Positions 15,201 to 23,849 of a DNA stretch of 64,000 nt are shown here, in pieces (the first letter of the stretch is position 1; the number at the start of each line of letters is the position of its first letter). The translations under genes were made by a program, and so were the position numbers. Source of the stretch: Apostichopus parvimensis (taxonomy: Eukaryota > Echinodermata > Holothuroidea > Aspidochirotida > Stichopodidae); NCBI GenBank assembly GCA_000934455.1, contig KN885557.1:41962-105961 (forward strand). Direction: 5' to 3'. The notes beneath the pieces are model-generated. The model did no database searches, was not told where the DNA came from, and saw nothing but the letters and a program-made list of their open reading frames with translations.

Positions 15201-18200
15201 ATTCTAATGATGGAGAGTTAAGTGAATGAGGTCAAAGGTCAAATATTTAATTTGATTGGTCGCTTAGAGATATCGATAAAATATTATTTGTTAAAGGCTG
15301 ACATTTGTATAAATTCTAACTGTCATGTATTTATTTCTGTTCTTTGTATATATGAAATATATATATCAGCCCTGTCTGAACTAAGTAAGTAAATCTTTCT
15401 GTGATAATATTCTGTTCAGTGATTGTTTTGTTTGGCATGCAAATGTAGTATGTAATGGGTTCTGGAAATTTGTGTGAAAGCTGAAACCAACAGGTTGAAG
15501 TGCATTGAAAGTAAAAGTATGGAAATTAATATGAAAATTAATATGGAAATTAAATGAATATTCATATTGTCGTACTCTGATTTTGCTGGAGGTTGGGAGG
15601 GGGGGTGGAAGAAGGTATGGATGGGGAGTTTAGGAAGATGATGATGAGGTGTGTTATATTTGATGATATTATCTTCTTCAACAGAGCTTGGACAAATGGA
15701 AGGAGAGGAGGTTGATGCTGAAGCAGGAGAGGACTAAGATATACGAACAATTGTTGGCAATGTGAGTGATAAAGTAAGATGTGATAAGAGGATGGCGAGG
15801 AGAGGAGATATATTCAAAATTTATTAAGTGAAGGGATTTTTTAAGTAGGTCTTCTTCTCTGAAATACGAAAGTAATATTGAAAGTTACCTAATTATGATT
15901 CAAAGGTGTTCCAGGAAGACAAAGTTTCAAAGGAAGTGAGTTTGATTATATGCCCTCACTCTTCAATCTGGGATGGCTGTACTGCAAACTAGTATTTGTG
16001 GTTGGTGTAAACTATGCGTGAATGTTAGAAAAAAATATTTTACCACCGATTAGCATAAATTTAATAATTCACTAATATATTCAATAATTATATATATTAA
16101 TAATATATCATAATAATATATATTCAATAATAATAATAAGTAACTTTTATTGAAGTGTTTCCTTGCAAAAATACCAAATATCCATGGTGGTTTAGGGAAC
16201 CCTGCTTGAATGAATGAATAATTAAATATATATATACATACAGGCAGGGTACCAAACATCAAAGGAATGGGTAAATATGATTTTGAAAGTAATAACATGT
16301 TAGTGGGGTTGTTTTTTTTTTCACTTTTAATATTACAGAGGAAATCAAAGTACAAGAATAACATGGAAAATCAGCAAAATATTTGCATCAACCCAGTTGG
16401 GACAATTTTGTTTATAAAATATTTGACCACCGATTAGCACTGATAGTGTTAGTATGAGCAGTATGAATAACATGTTTCTATCAGATAAAGTTTGGGAATT
16501 GTTTGTACTGCAAGTACAAGTGCTTTAAAGCATGGTATTGGAGGACAGTATACAGTGGTATTAGCACTAGAAAATTGTTTTAACTGGCTGTTTTTCATCA
16601 TGTTATACATGAGTTAGCTTACGATTCGAGGGCGCTATTTCATTTTAACAGTTCAATGTTTGGCTGCAAATTAAATTGCCATTGAAATTGAATTGGTGGA
16701 ATACAGGACAAACAAAGTTTAATTAACCAGTCTGGTGCAGAAGCAGTAGAATCACTGATATGAATGTAACACCACTCATCATTGTAGAGGATGCATTCTA
16801 GTAGATAGTGATGGTAACTACTGGGGGGGGGGGGGGGGTAGGATGGGAGCATGGTGATGTTGCATTACCCCCTCACCTCTAGTACCCCCACCACCAATCC
16901 TTGCAATTCGAAAACCCCAATTATAATGACTTAAACAAGGCCTATGCAACTGTATTTGGAGATTATCATGAATTCCTAATTGGTCTGTTCCCCTATGCCA
17001 GGGCCGGATTAACCTAATGGCTTTACCGGTTAGAAACCAGTGCGCTCCAATGTCTGAGGTAGACTAAGGCACCCCTAGCTTGAGGTACCAATTTGCTCTT
17101 GGTCGCCAAAGATGAGTTTCATCAGAGGCAGCAATGTGGCCCTGAGCCTGTAACAATTTATGCTCCAGTCCACCCCTGCCTTTTGCCTTTACAAACCTTC
17201 CATTTTGGCAGCCCTCCCCCCAGTGTTTTGATGCTGTAATTAACTGTCAATGTAATCTTTCTGGTTGGGTGTAGATTTGATGCTGTCGGTGATGAGGCAG
17301 GCATCACCATGATTCGGCCAGCTGAGAAGTTACAAATTGTCAGGCAGACATCAAAGAGGAGGAGAGGCCATCTGCTACAAAAGAGAGGGGTGCGGATGAA
17401 GGTACCGATGGAATTCAATACCCAAACAATGACGGGAAAGAGCATGACATTACTAGGTGACAGAGGACCTTACTGGAAGGTAAAAAGACATTGTTTTTCT
17501 CCACTCCCCCCTCCCCCCCCCCCTCTATTAGAGTTTGAAATTCTTTTTAAGCTCCAGTTAGGGAAAGGCACGTAGTGAGGAATTTGCCAAAGGAGGGGCG
17601 AAACTGTAGGCAAACTGTCAGTGGCGTAGATAAGGCATTGCGAACTATCTAAGCGTAGCACCACCATGAGTTGGCCCGATGCGTACAAGAAAATTTTGGC
17701 TGAAAATGCCTCCCAGATCGCTGGAAATGGCACTTCCAAGGCCTTGTAAGTTGCATCTTAGCATTTTCTCTTTTGAAATTACTAGTGATATCATAAAAAC
17801 ATACAAAAAAAATATGCTCAAGGGGGGGCTGCCCCATTCACCCCCCCCCCTTGGCTATGTGACTAATTAGGGGCCCGTTTTCCTTGTTTCTGAATTTCAA
17901 ATGACTTGTTATGTACATTTTAAACTAAAGGGTTGAAGTTTTCTGTTCTTCTTTCTACTGTTTCTCTACTGTTACCAGGTATCAACCGAATGGGAGGGCG
18001 CTGCAGCGCTTGTCACAGTACCAAGGATACTGGACCTTGACATAAACAAAACTAGAAACATAGCCAAAGAGTGAGTTCTGTTTCTCCTCAACTTTATACA
18101 TATCACCTGTATGGGAATTTTCTCTTTCAATTTGAACGATGGTATTAACGTGAAATTTGAAGGGTCACACACTCATCAGAACTTTCAGGCTACAATTCAA

Positions 18201-19500
18201 CCAGGATTGAAATTCTTAGTGATCAATTTACATGTTTATGTTTAGCACAAAACTAATATATTTCTTAGTCTTCTTTCTGATCTCATAAAGTCATCTTTCC
18301 TCTGGTATCTGTGACACTAAGGACTGTATAGGGATCAAACAACAAAATACTGGAAACTTATTATCTGGGGCTAGTCCCAAATATTCTAACCCAAGAATGG
18401 TTGGTACCTACATCAATTTTATCCATTGGCAACTACAATGGTTCAAGTTTTGTATGTACTAAGTGGCTGATAACTGAGTCAGACACAAACACCTAATGGC
18501 CAATAATTGTCATGTTGTTGACTTTGTCTACGAGATATGTCAGTATTCTAGCCTTCATTCTAGTCTATCTTTTATGCATATCTTGGTTTATCTCATAAAA
18601 TGTTTGTCAGTATGAGGTAGCTCGGTTAAGTGAATCCTCCTCGACCGTGGATGAAAAACTGCTTATGTCAAGCCTTCTATTTTCTAGGAATGCTCAAAGA
18701 ATTATGAGGTGTGCGTATAACTGTTGCAACCATTTCTGCTCCTGGGAAGACCACTTTAATACCAATTTCCCAATCCAACAGAGGACGGTATTATCAAAAT
18801 TTGACCACTTTCTCAAATATTGAGCAAAGTGAAGATTCCCCCACCGCCCTCCCCCCCCCCAACTTCACGATCACTGCAGTACGGCCATCGTGAACAAAGG
18901 GGCTTTGATACCAGTCATGATAGAACAGGACCGTACCCTATTCATCCGATTTGCAAAACCAAACTCCACAGAAGACTCTGTTTATGTAACAGTATTCACT
19001 GAACAGCAATAGTTCTGCAGCGATCAGGAGTCTGGTTCCTGGTGGGGTTTTGTATGTGTGTATGTATACGAGTATGTGTGTATGCGTGTGTGGGTGTGTG
19101 TATGTATGTGTGTATGCCGAAGTCAGTCTCTTAGATTCATATTTTAACGCCCATGATTATGAATTGTCAACAACTCTGTAACTGGACGACATACATTAAT
19201 CTCGGAGTGACTCGAACTCGGGACCTTATGATTGAGAGGCACCGGCGTTAACCACTGAGCTAGCACTCCTAACAGGTTTTTGAACAGGAGGTGGGGGTGG
19301 GGGGGGGCAGACACTGCACCATTACTCCAAACCTTCAACCTTGTTGTCAATGCTTTCTTTACTATATTCTTCACAGTACGATAATCCGTCTCGGAATGGG
19401 AGACATGGACACCATTGAAGATTTCACACCAAGGAAATGTCAAAAACATACCCTGCCTCCGGTCGCTACCCTGTTTCCACCGATCAACAGCGACAAGTGA
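180..19500 (+). CDS. Coiled-coil protein, 5'-partial, 19 exons
   Basis: Nineteen exons join without a phase conflict: 180-286, 1227-1290, 3908-4029, 5348-5607, 6239-6372, 7231-7286, 8641-8695, 9148-9194, 9573-9701, 10846-10902, 12025-12107, 12857-12977, 13897-14022, 14306-14408, 15012-15115, 15685-15761, 17275-17479, 17979-18070, 19377-19500. Together they give 687 residues and a TGA. The product is rich in E, K, Q and L, with heptad-like stretches over most of residues 1-550 and one Pro/Ala-rich break near residue 130. The last 140 residues are not coiled coil: a basic patch (SKRRRGHLLQKRG), then a globular-looking tail ending PPVATLFPPINSDK. I see no signal peptide or membrane segment in the visible part. 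The first exon starts mid-codon, so the gene begins before the window. A cytoskeletal or ciliary coiled-coil protein is possible, but that is only a guess; I do not recognise the family. The exon chain is well supported, the function is not. Confidence 0.85.
1227..1290 (+). CDS. Coiled-coil gene exon
   Basis: Acceptor TTTACTAG, donor TTTAG|GTGAGC. It reads STITKLNIALDNLDCQLNDA and ends one base into a Gly/Asp codon completed at 3908. Its phase matches both neighbours. Confidence 0.75.
1759..1788. repeat. Short perfect hairpin
   Basis: ACCAGGGAGTT and AACTCCCTGGT pair perfectly (11 bp) around CCATAAC-type loop sequence. It is intronic, and no T-run follows. Confidence 0.8.
2279..2302. repeat. 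GAA microsatellite
   Basis: An (AGA)/(GAA) run of about seven units in an intron. Confidence 0.85.
2480..3270. repeat. Local tandem repeat interrupted by the hAT MITE
   Basis: Irregular units share CGCATGGACGGTTGATCA, CCTCTACTCAGATCATT and GATTATTCA. They occur at about 2500, 2620 and 2690 before the MITE and at about 3140-3260 after it. Confidence 0.65.
2742..3076. mobile_element. hAT-type MITE with perfect 8-bp target duplication
   Basis: Perfect 12-bp terminal inverted repeats, CAGTGGCGGAGC and GCTCCGCCACTG, are flanked by perfect direct repeats CTTTTCAG at 2734-2741 and 3077-3084. The 8-bp duplication and CAG...CTG ends are typical of hAT elements. At 335 bp with no transposase it is non-autonomous. 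It split a pre-existing local tandem repeat (2480-2740 / 3085-3270). Confidence 0.9.
3908..4029 (+). CDS. Coiled-coil gene exon
   Basis: Acceptor CCGTTCGCAG. The frame reads DKQDEYANRLDVTENQSKAK and ends QLKNYKRE. The donor GAG|GTAGTA is weaker than most others in this gene. A SINE begins about 75 bases downstream. Confidence 0.8.
4105..4343 (-). mobile_element. tRNA-derived SINE
   Basis: Read on the minus strand the head carries a tRNA-like A box (TTAGCTAAGTGGTTTAGGC) and B box (AAGGTCCCGAGTTCAAGTC). A body follows, ending in an A-rich/ACAAACATAC tail. It is homologous to the copy at 12586-12828 over nearly its whole length. Confidence 0.85.
4460..4620. repeat. Two-copy ~79-bp tandem repeat
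   Basis: Two diverged copies contain GACCATAATNATAGTCATAG and CATAGAGGCCTCTA. It is intronic, between the exons at 3908 and 5348. Confidence 0.65.
4640..5275. repeat. ~80-bp minisatellite in a coiled-coil gene intron
   Basis: Seven or so diverged units share CATTGTGGCCTCATCTAGTG, a CTCATAACCAGAGGTTG-like block and GAGGCTG. The array ends about 70 bases before the exon at 5348. Confidence 0.8.
5284..5335. repeat. TTG/TTTG simple repeat
   Basis: Two copies of a TTATTTGTTGTTGTTTGTTT-like block lie directly before the acceptor of the 5348 exon and lengthen its pyrimidine/T tract. Confidence 0.8.
5348..5607 (+). CDS. Coiled-coil gene exon (longest)
   Basis: Acceptor TGGTTAG follows a TTTG/TTG-rich simple repeat. 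It codes 86 residues: a coiled coil (VDTLEKELESMKQDM...), a short Pro/Ala-rich linker (RRSPVQPAKDLAAPGSP) and a second helix (EFKQYIARLKSDYDHEIHML). The donor AAG|GTTAAA is non-ideal, but only this site keeps phase with 6239. Confidence 0.85.
6239..6372 (+). CDS. Coiled-coil gene exon
   Basis: Acceptor ATCACCAG completes an Arg codon begun at 5607. It reads SEAAMRRMTQEAHTQLNSIH and ends FKDSTAAIFDKEG. Donor GAAG|GTATAA. Confidence 0.85.
6640..6957 (+). mobile_element. LINE 3' end (CR1/L2-like) fragment
   Basis: Broken frames resemble the C-terminus of a LINE reverse transcriptase (SNKLYLTVPKPRLKTYGYRS). An untranslated tail TAAAGCGCCTTGAGCAGTGG and GGCGCTATATAAGTCTCATT leads into (ATT)n. This tail form is typical of CR1/L2-clade LINEs. 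It is 5'-truncated. Confidence 0.75.
7130..7205. repeat. AAT/AAC-rich simple repeat
   Basis: Imperfect AATAATAATAACAATGATAA-type run just before the acceptor of the exon at 7231. Confidence 0.8.
7231..7286 (+). CDS. Coiled-coil gene exon
   Basis: Acceptor CTTTTTCAAG, donor GATGAG|GTATGG. It reads LADIGHEIKQMQNLTTDE, in phase with both neighbours. A TE-like repeat starts just after it. Confidence 0.8.
7316..7575. mobile_element. Diverged copy of the TTTAAAGGTA MITE family
   Basis: Shares AAATATGCTAGAAAG, CTGCCACTCTCAAAGC, CTCACTGGGAAAAT and AAGCATGCTAAAATTTGG with the other copies. Intronic. Confidence 0.55.
8440..8560. mobile_element. SINE/LINE-tail-like conserved module
   Basis: Contains ATACACCTGGGTGAAGAGAG, GCAATGGAGATAAAGTGCC and TTGCCCAAGGACACAACG. 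I recall this module recurring in many marine invertebrate genomes next to tRNA-like sequence. No B box remains after it here, so the class is uncertain. Confidence 0.45.
8641..8695 (+). CDS. Coiled-coil gene small exon
   Basis: Acceptor ATACCTGCAG, donor GGAAC|GTGAGT. It reads RPTDIKSKLNQMGGNAVE plus one base. Short, but the phase and both splice sites are good. Confidence 0.75.
8815..9030. mobile_element. Diverged copy of the TTTAAAGGTA MITE family
   Basis: Shares ATATGCTAGAAAGTC, ATGGTCACTAATGC, AGCCCTCAAAGCATT and a CAGTGAGACATT block. Its 3' half is weak. Confidence 0.5.
9148..9194 (+). CDS. Coiled-coil gene small exon
   Basis: Acceptor TTTTTCGCAG, donor AACAAG|GTATTT. With the base carried from 8695 it reads LLVSLELKLSQAFMNK. 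Confidence 0.75.
9573..9701 (+). CDS. Coiled-coil gene exon
   Basis: Acceptor CTTATGACAG, donor GAAAAG|GTAAAC. Exactly 43 codons: RLELKEALMPKQRTMTPAAN followed by a coiled coil ending LTKENETLNEKLEK. Confidence 0.85.
10846..10902 (+). CDS. Coiled-coil gene exon
   Basis: A long T-tract and CGCTCCAG acceptor precede 19 codons reading SQELIVAGEYRFGELKRIN. The donor AAT|GTAAGT is near consensus. Confidence 0.8.
12025..12107 (+). CDS. Coiled-coil gene exon
   Basis: T-tract and GTAG acceptor. It reads DEKYQALLDRHKGMILHSSN and ends LQRELKQL. Donor CAACT|GTGAGT. The last bases of the exon and the donor recur 101 bp downstream at 12201-12212 (see findings). Confidence 0.85.
12098..12250. repeat. 101-bp tandem duplication spanning an exon end
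   Basis: AAGCAACTGTGAG followed by TATGCTAATGATCAC occurs at 12100, where it is the true exon end, and again at 12201. Confidence 0.88.
12586..12828 (-). mobile_element. tRNA-derived SINE
   Basis: The best-kept copy: minus-strand head TTAGCTCAGTGGTTAACGCC (A box) and GTCCCGAGTTCGAGTCACTC (B box), a body with GACTGACTTCGGTCAGC, and an (ACAT)n-like tail at 12586-12605. It ends 28 bases before the acceptor of the exon at 12857. Confidence 0.88.
12857..12977 (+). CDS. Coiled-coil gene exon
   Basis: Acceptor GAACATTTAG lies 28 bases past the end of a SINE. It reads EEAFRKEMKKRDSKLRSMRG and ends VLVNRLEMST. Donor ACA|GTAAGT. Confidence 0.85.
13064..13170. repeat. ~57-bp tandem duplication
   Basis: Two copies of AAAGAGGGGGCTATGCAGGA followed by GGGATAAACTTG and TGGGTT, just after the exon ending at 12977. 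Confidence 0.85.
13251..13503. mobile_element. MITE with TTTAAAGGTA ends
   Basis: Imperfect terminal inverted repeats of about 29 bp: TTTAAAGGTA...GGCCCCAAAT at the left and its complement ATTTGGGGCC...TACCTTTAAA at the right. Related diverged copies lie at 7316-7575, 8815-9030, 21595-21840 and, inverted, 41530-41785, all sharing AAATATGCTAGAA and CTCACTGGGACATT-like cores. Confidence 0.65.
13897..14022 (+). CDS. Coiled-coil gene exon
   Basis: A strong C/T tract and CCATAG acceptor precede 42 whole codons, VQEEPEKPDISQLKLKVKDQ onward, ending NKISLELHT. Donor ACA|GTAAGA. Confidence 0.85.
14306..14408 (+). CDS. Coiled-coil gene exon
   Basis: Acceptor TTATCTTTAG, donor AAAG|GTAAAG. It reads ITVDIINQAMEVPEMRLRQM and then FERYIMFRRMQDQK, a Met/Arg-rich amphipathic segment. 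Confidence 0.85.
15012..15115 (+). CDS. Coiled-coil gene exon
   Basis: Acceptor CCACTGTAG. It reads KMLEKIEDFANESDNEKEQK and ends FLERMETKVNE. The donor GAG|GTCAAA is poor, but it fits the phase of 15685. The exon end and donor are duplicated about 113 bp downstream. Confidence 0.75.
15095..15320. repeat. ~113-bp tandem duplication spanning an exon end
   Basis: Copy 1 includes the last ~20 coding bases of the exon at 15012-15115 and its donor. Copy 2 starts near 15207 (GTGAATGAGGTCAAA). Both continue AATATTTAATTTGATTGGTC and ATTATTTGTTAAAGGCTGAC. Confidence 0.88.
15685..15761 (+). CDS. Coiled-coil gene exon
   Basis: Acceptor TTCTTCAACAG, donor GCAAT|GTGAGT. It reads SLDKWKERRLMLKQERTKIY and ends EQLLA. 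This is the last clear coiled-coil exon. Confidence 0.85.
17275..17479 (+). CDS. Coiled-coil gene exon, basic globular tail
   Basis: Acceptor GGTTGGGTGTAG completes an Ile codon. Sixty-eight codons follow: FDAVGDEAGITMIRPAEKLQ, a basic patch SKRRRGHLLQKRGVRMK, then a segment ending LLGDRGPYWK. Donor AAG|GTAAAA. Confidence 0.85.
17565..17865. mobile_element. Degenerate hAT-type MITE
   Basis: This is homologous, in inverse orientation, to the element at 23579-23849 (shared GAGGAATTTGCCAAAGGAGG, GCCACCATGAGTTGGC-like and GGAAATGGCACTTCC). The ends are decayed, and the flanks GTTAGGGA / ATTAGGGG resemble an old 8-bp duplication. It has an extra 27-bp insert near 17617. It lies in the intron between the exons at 17275 and 17979. 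Confidence 0.75.
17979..18070 (+). CDS. Coiled-coil gene exon
   Basis: Acceptor CTGTTACCAG, donor AAAGA|GTGAGT. It reads VSTEWEGAAALVTVPRILDL and ends NKTRNIAK. Confidence 0.85.
19049..19113. repeat. GT/GTAT microsatellite
   Basis: An irregular run of GTGTGTATGTATACGAGTAT type directly abuts the truncated SINE and may derive from its tail. Confidence 0.85.
19113..19270 (-). mobile_element. Truncated tRNA-derived SINE
   Basis: Same family as the SINEs at 4105 and 12586. It keeps the tRNA-like head (A and B boxes) and part of the body, but lacks the tail-proximal part, replaced by a GTAT/GTGT simple repeat. Confidence 0.82.
19377..19500 (+). CDS. Coiled-coil gene terminal exon
   Basis: Acceptor ATTCTTCACAG completes an Asp codon. 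It reads TIIRLGMGDMDTIEDFTPRK and ends in a Pro-rich tail (PPVATLFPPINSDK) before TGA. AATAAA signals follow about 145 bases later. Confidence 0.85.
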
Positions 19501-19644
19501 ATCTAGAATATTTAACGTGATGTGCAATATTTGTTTGGCTAATGATAATCTAATCAAGTGAAACGTAATTGCAAACTGCAATATTATCAAGCAATAGACA
19601 TTTCTAATATATTCAAGGATTGTATTTATGTATTTTTTGATGAA

Positions 19645-19655
19645 AATAAAATAAA
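19645..19655 (+). promoter_or_regulatory. Polyadenylation signal of the coiled-coil gene
   Basis: Two overlapping AATAAA hexamers (AATAAAATAAA) lie 145 bases after the TGA at 19500 in AT-rich sequence. This is a plausible 3' end, since no other exon follows on this strand. Confidence 0.65.
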
Positions 19656-20464
19656 GTATATTAATGACAACACAATACAGCTAAGATTGTCATCAGTATC
19701 TTATTAATTATTGGCCAACACATGCAACTATCATTAGGGGTAATGAAATGGTTTGTGGATGAAAGGAGGTTGTATGGAGAACAAAAAGTTGGGTGGGGGT
19801 GGGGGGGGAGGGGGTCAGGAACGTAGGGGTGGTTGTCAAATGTAAACCACAGGTGCACATCATAATTCACATTTAACCACTGAAATCTGAGATCCAACAG
19901 CCATTATCAAGAATATACATAACATAATTTCATATTAGCAAAGATGTATTTCAAGTGTTTACATTTTTCAACAGGCTTCAAACAAGAGTATAATAAATTA
20001 AGTGGATAACATTTAAATTCATCAGACCAACTCATAGTTCATTCTTCACCTTTTTCCATTTCTGCTTGATTTATTTATCTCAGTACAACACCAAACATTA
20101 CCAAACTGACACCCAAGCTCCTTCTCACCTTCCTCCGCTCGCTACAAGTGACAGCCTAGCTGGTACCACTTCAAAACAACAACTCAAGTCGGCACATAAG
20201 TCATTAATAAGTGTCTTCTCCTTTTCGCTAAAGTAGAAAACATTTCAATATATAACTGACACAAATCAGACTATACATTTGATAATAACCTGATTATTAT
20301 GGGATACCATTGCAAGTGCCATTCTGTAAGTTTTGGTATAAGCTACCCGATTTGAAAAGTGTGTGGGGAGGGGAACATGAGTATATTTCATTAACAGAAA
20401 CACTCTCTGAGAGATGGGAATAAAACAATTCTTGCTTTCACAGAAACCATTCAACTCATTTTAG

Positions 20465-20592
20465 TAGTCATGTGAAAATTACATGTTGAAAAACTTGTGA
20501 AAAACTCATTTATTAAACTCATTTACTAGTCATGTGAAAATTACATGTTGAAAAACTTGTGAAAACTTGTGTTACATGTTGAAAAATGTTTC
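20465..20592. repeat. Short tandem duplication
   Basis: TAGTCATGTGAAAATTACAT, GTTGAAAAACTTGTGAAAA recurs within 65 bp, with a third partial copy at 20572. Confidence 0.85.
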
Positions 20593-21594
20593 AGTGAAAG
20601 TGCCACTGCTTGGGTCCATGAAATCTACCTTCACATTGGCATATGGCAGAAAACCTTTCATAAGGTTACTTTATGAATGTAATGGTTTGCAACAGGTCTG
20701 AGAACCCTTTTACTGTATGACTTTAGTCAAAAATTGATACTGATGTCATATTTATTACAGAACATTAAACTTCCAGCAATGATGGTTAGATTACTATGAC
20801 TTTACTTTGTGAGGAAATGTCCTTTGAAGATCCATTTGCAATGGACACCTGAATAGAACAACTCTTTTTGTTGTAATAAGATATATCAATATCAGAGTTC
20901 TGGTCAAAGTTAGACTTGCGATGTATTTTTTTGGGTGTTTTCGGTCTATTAAACTGAGTGATACCTAGCTAAATTGATAATACTCTAGAAACACAATTCA
21001 ACAGAATGAAATAAACCACACACTAAGAGAGAGTATCATTGCACTTCAACAGATTTACTTCAATAGATTTACTAACAAGAATGTCAGTCGACAATTGAGA
21101 AATGAAATGGCCTTTCAAACAGCTTAGCTTTCAATCTATTTAGTATTAGAAATATGGAAGAAATACATTTAAAACGCACAAATTCATATAAATTCATTGA
21201 AGATTAATGTGGTGGGTACAAACTTTTTTCTTGTAAAACAGTAACAATTCACCAATTAAATTAACAAAAATATAACAAGTTAAAAATTAGAGGACACCAG
21301 GTTTAGCATTATCCCACTGTTGCAGTTTTATTATCTCAGTGATTCTCTGGTCAAACAGTCCGCTTATCTTAAGTTATAGGTTATCACCGTAGACGGTCAG
21401 GTAATGGTCACCAATATTCCTATGTTGACAAACATTTTACAGCCACCCTAAAGGAAAAGGCATTTCTCCTTCACCAACACAATTTATTCTATAATTTCAA
21501 ACTCTACAATGTCAGAGAATGATGAGACTTCAAATCTCCAGGATCATACATTTGAAAATTTTAATTACCAAAAAATATATTATTGTGGGGATGT

Positions 21595-21840
21595 CCGGTC
21601 CACATGTCTCAATTTAAAGGCCATAACACTATATACCCCAAAATATGCTAGAATGCCAAATCTTTCTTCACCAATATTCAAATTTAACCAAGTATATTTT
21701 TCAGCCACCATTACCAATATTTCCTTTACCAATTTAAGAATCAAAATCTACAGGAAAGAGTATTTTTTGAAACGTGTGAGCAATATTTAGAGGGCTAAAT
21801 TTTGGATACTGATGAACATAAATCCGTTCTAAAGGTCTTT
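21595..21840. mobile_element. Diverged copy of the TTTAAAGGTA MITE family
   Basis: Contains AATTTAAAGGCC, AAAATATGCTAGAATGCC, a CAGCCACCATTACC block and GGCTAAATTTTGGATACTG. The 93-residue ORF across it is a by-product. A second partial copy may precede it from about 21370. Confidence 0.5.
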
Positions 21841-23578
21841 AATATCCTTTACTACGTCACACTTGATTGATGAATCTTGTTTGAGATTCTCTGTTAAATA
21901 GGTGTTCGTTAGGACTGTCTAACGAGGGAAGTGAGATCAGGTGATAAGAAGTGAACCTGTTAGTTCATTCCTGGAATAAACAACTTCACAATACCAGCCA
22001 AAGCAGTCAGTCAGTGGAGTTATTGCTGTTTAGAGCTTGCAACCTTTGGATAATGGCAATCCCCCCTGTAACAAGCTGTTGAATATTCATCATAACAAGG
22101 GCTATTGCTATTGGTTAATTTCAGGTTGACCAATACGATAGCCCAGACAAAAGACATATATATTAACATATTTGAATAATTTCATTATAAAATCTAATGG
22201 ACGCCTGGATAAAGAAATATTTTGGTTTCAGGTTATTTCAATTATTTCAGTCAGAAATTTCAATTAACAAATACACAGTGCAACAAAGTTTGAAAGATGC
22301 TCCTTCCTGGTGACAGCCTCCTATCATGCTGCAGTTTGACTTCTCACCAAGCCATTGTGTATATGCACAAATAATTGGACCTGGGTCATCTCTTTCCAGA
22401 AATCCGGGATTCATCACTGGGTTTATATATGAAGAACAATGATCTGTGTGAACCCTAAAAAATGACTAGAAGCATCTGTTATGACAAGAATTAAACCAAG
22501 TTAGCCTCCCCCCCCTCCGACCCCATACTTAAACTCAAGTCAAACTTTATTGACAGAGGACTTATGCTGCAATGCCAGCCCCCTTCACTAATAAATCTTA
22601 TTTGTATAATGGAACATCTGTAATAGCTAAAGCCAACACCACTTAATACCATGAGGTGTTGTTGCATCAGTGGATTTAAGTTGCATATGTCTCTATGTTA
22701 AATAAATAGGGGAGGAAATTTTGGGATGCATTTAGTGCAGATTTTAGTGCTTAAATTGGAATTTCTGTCTAATCAAGTTTCCATATGATCAATAATTCTG
22801 ATCATACTTTTTTTTATTGATTATTGTTCGTTGGCTCAGTAACCACAGAAATATTGCAAAACCTGACCACTTTTTATTTTTTAGCATATCTAGCACATTT
22901 GATAATAAAGGGCCATTTTATCGAGAGAAGGAATCCTAGGGTCCCTAGATTTGAAAGCCAGATATAGACAGGATTAGGATTATGAAATAAGAGAGGGGCT
23001 TTTATCAAATAATTTAACAATCTACTTTGTACAGGGCTGAACATGACATCTGCCAACTTTAAATAAAATTTATTGCATCTAACAAATCAATAATATATCA
23101 TTCTAACATTTAAATAAAAACCAGCTGGGTAATACAGTAAAACCAGAAAGCCGAAACCGAGCAAAGTCAATGGAATAATTTAATATTTAACAATCAAAGA
23201 ACTCGTCGGAAGGAAAAAAACCTTGTAACACATCAGAATAGTATATAATTTGTACCACTTATCGTTCTTCAGCACCCTGAAGGCCGAAGCATCGAATAAA
23301 TTATATTTTTGAAAAAACAAGCTTAGAAACAAATAGAAACAAGTAATACTGAACAGAGAAATAATGCCACAGACACAACGAGTCCACAACCAGATAACGT
23401 CAGCTCATGTATATTATTCACTGACAAGTAGACCCACTACTTTCATCAGTTGGGTGTGCTTGTAGAATTTCTCTCTTGTAATTGCAAAGTCGATGTGACA
23501 TGAAGGAAACGACAAAGTGTGACAACTGTAGAAAGAAACAACAGGGTCTCGTTGTCTTCAAACTGTACCAAATCACAG

Positions 23579-23849
23579 CAGGCGCGTAGCCAAGGGGGGG
23601 GGGAAGGGGGCGACCGCTCCCTCCTTGAGCATATTTTTTCTATATTTTTATAATATCGCTAGTAATTTCAAATTAGAAAATGCTTAGATGCAACTTACAA
23701 GGCCTGGGAAGTGCCATTTCCAGCCATCTGGGAGGCATATTTGGCCAAAATTTTTTGTAAGCTTCGCGCCAACTCATGGTGGCGCTACTCTTAGATAGTT
23801 TGCCTACAGGCTTCGCCCCTCCTTTGGCAAATTCCTCGCTACGCGCCTG
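23579..23849. mobile_element. hAT-type MITE with perfect 8-bp target duplication
   Basis: Terminal inverted repeats CAGGCGCGTAGC and GCTACGCGCCTG are flanked by perfect direct repeats AATCACAG at 23571-23578 and 23850-23857. It is 271 bp with no coding capacity for a transposase. Intergenic, between the two convergent genes. Confidence 0.9.

Noticed and set aside
16997-17155. Possible transposon with GGGCCGGATTAAC start and GTGGCCCTGAGCC end
   Set aside because: The ends are only loosely inverted and no target duplication was seen.
19144-19590. 148-residue ORF on the - strand
   Set aside because: It is antisense to the terminal exon of gene 1 and runs through a SINE.
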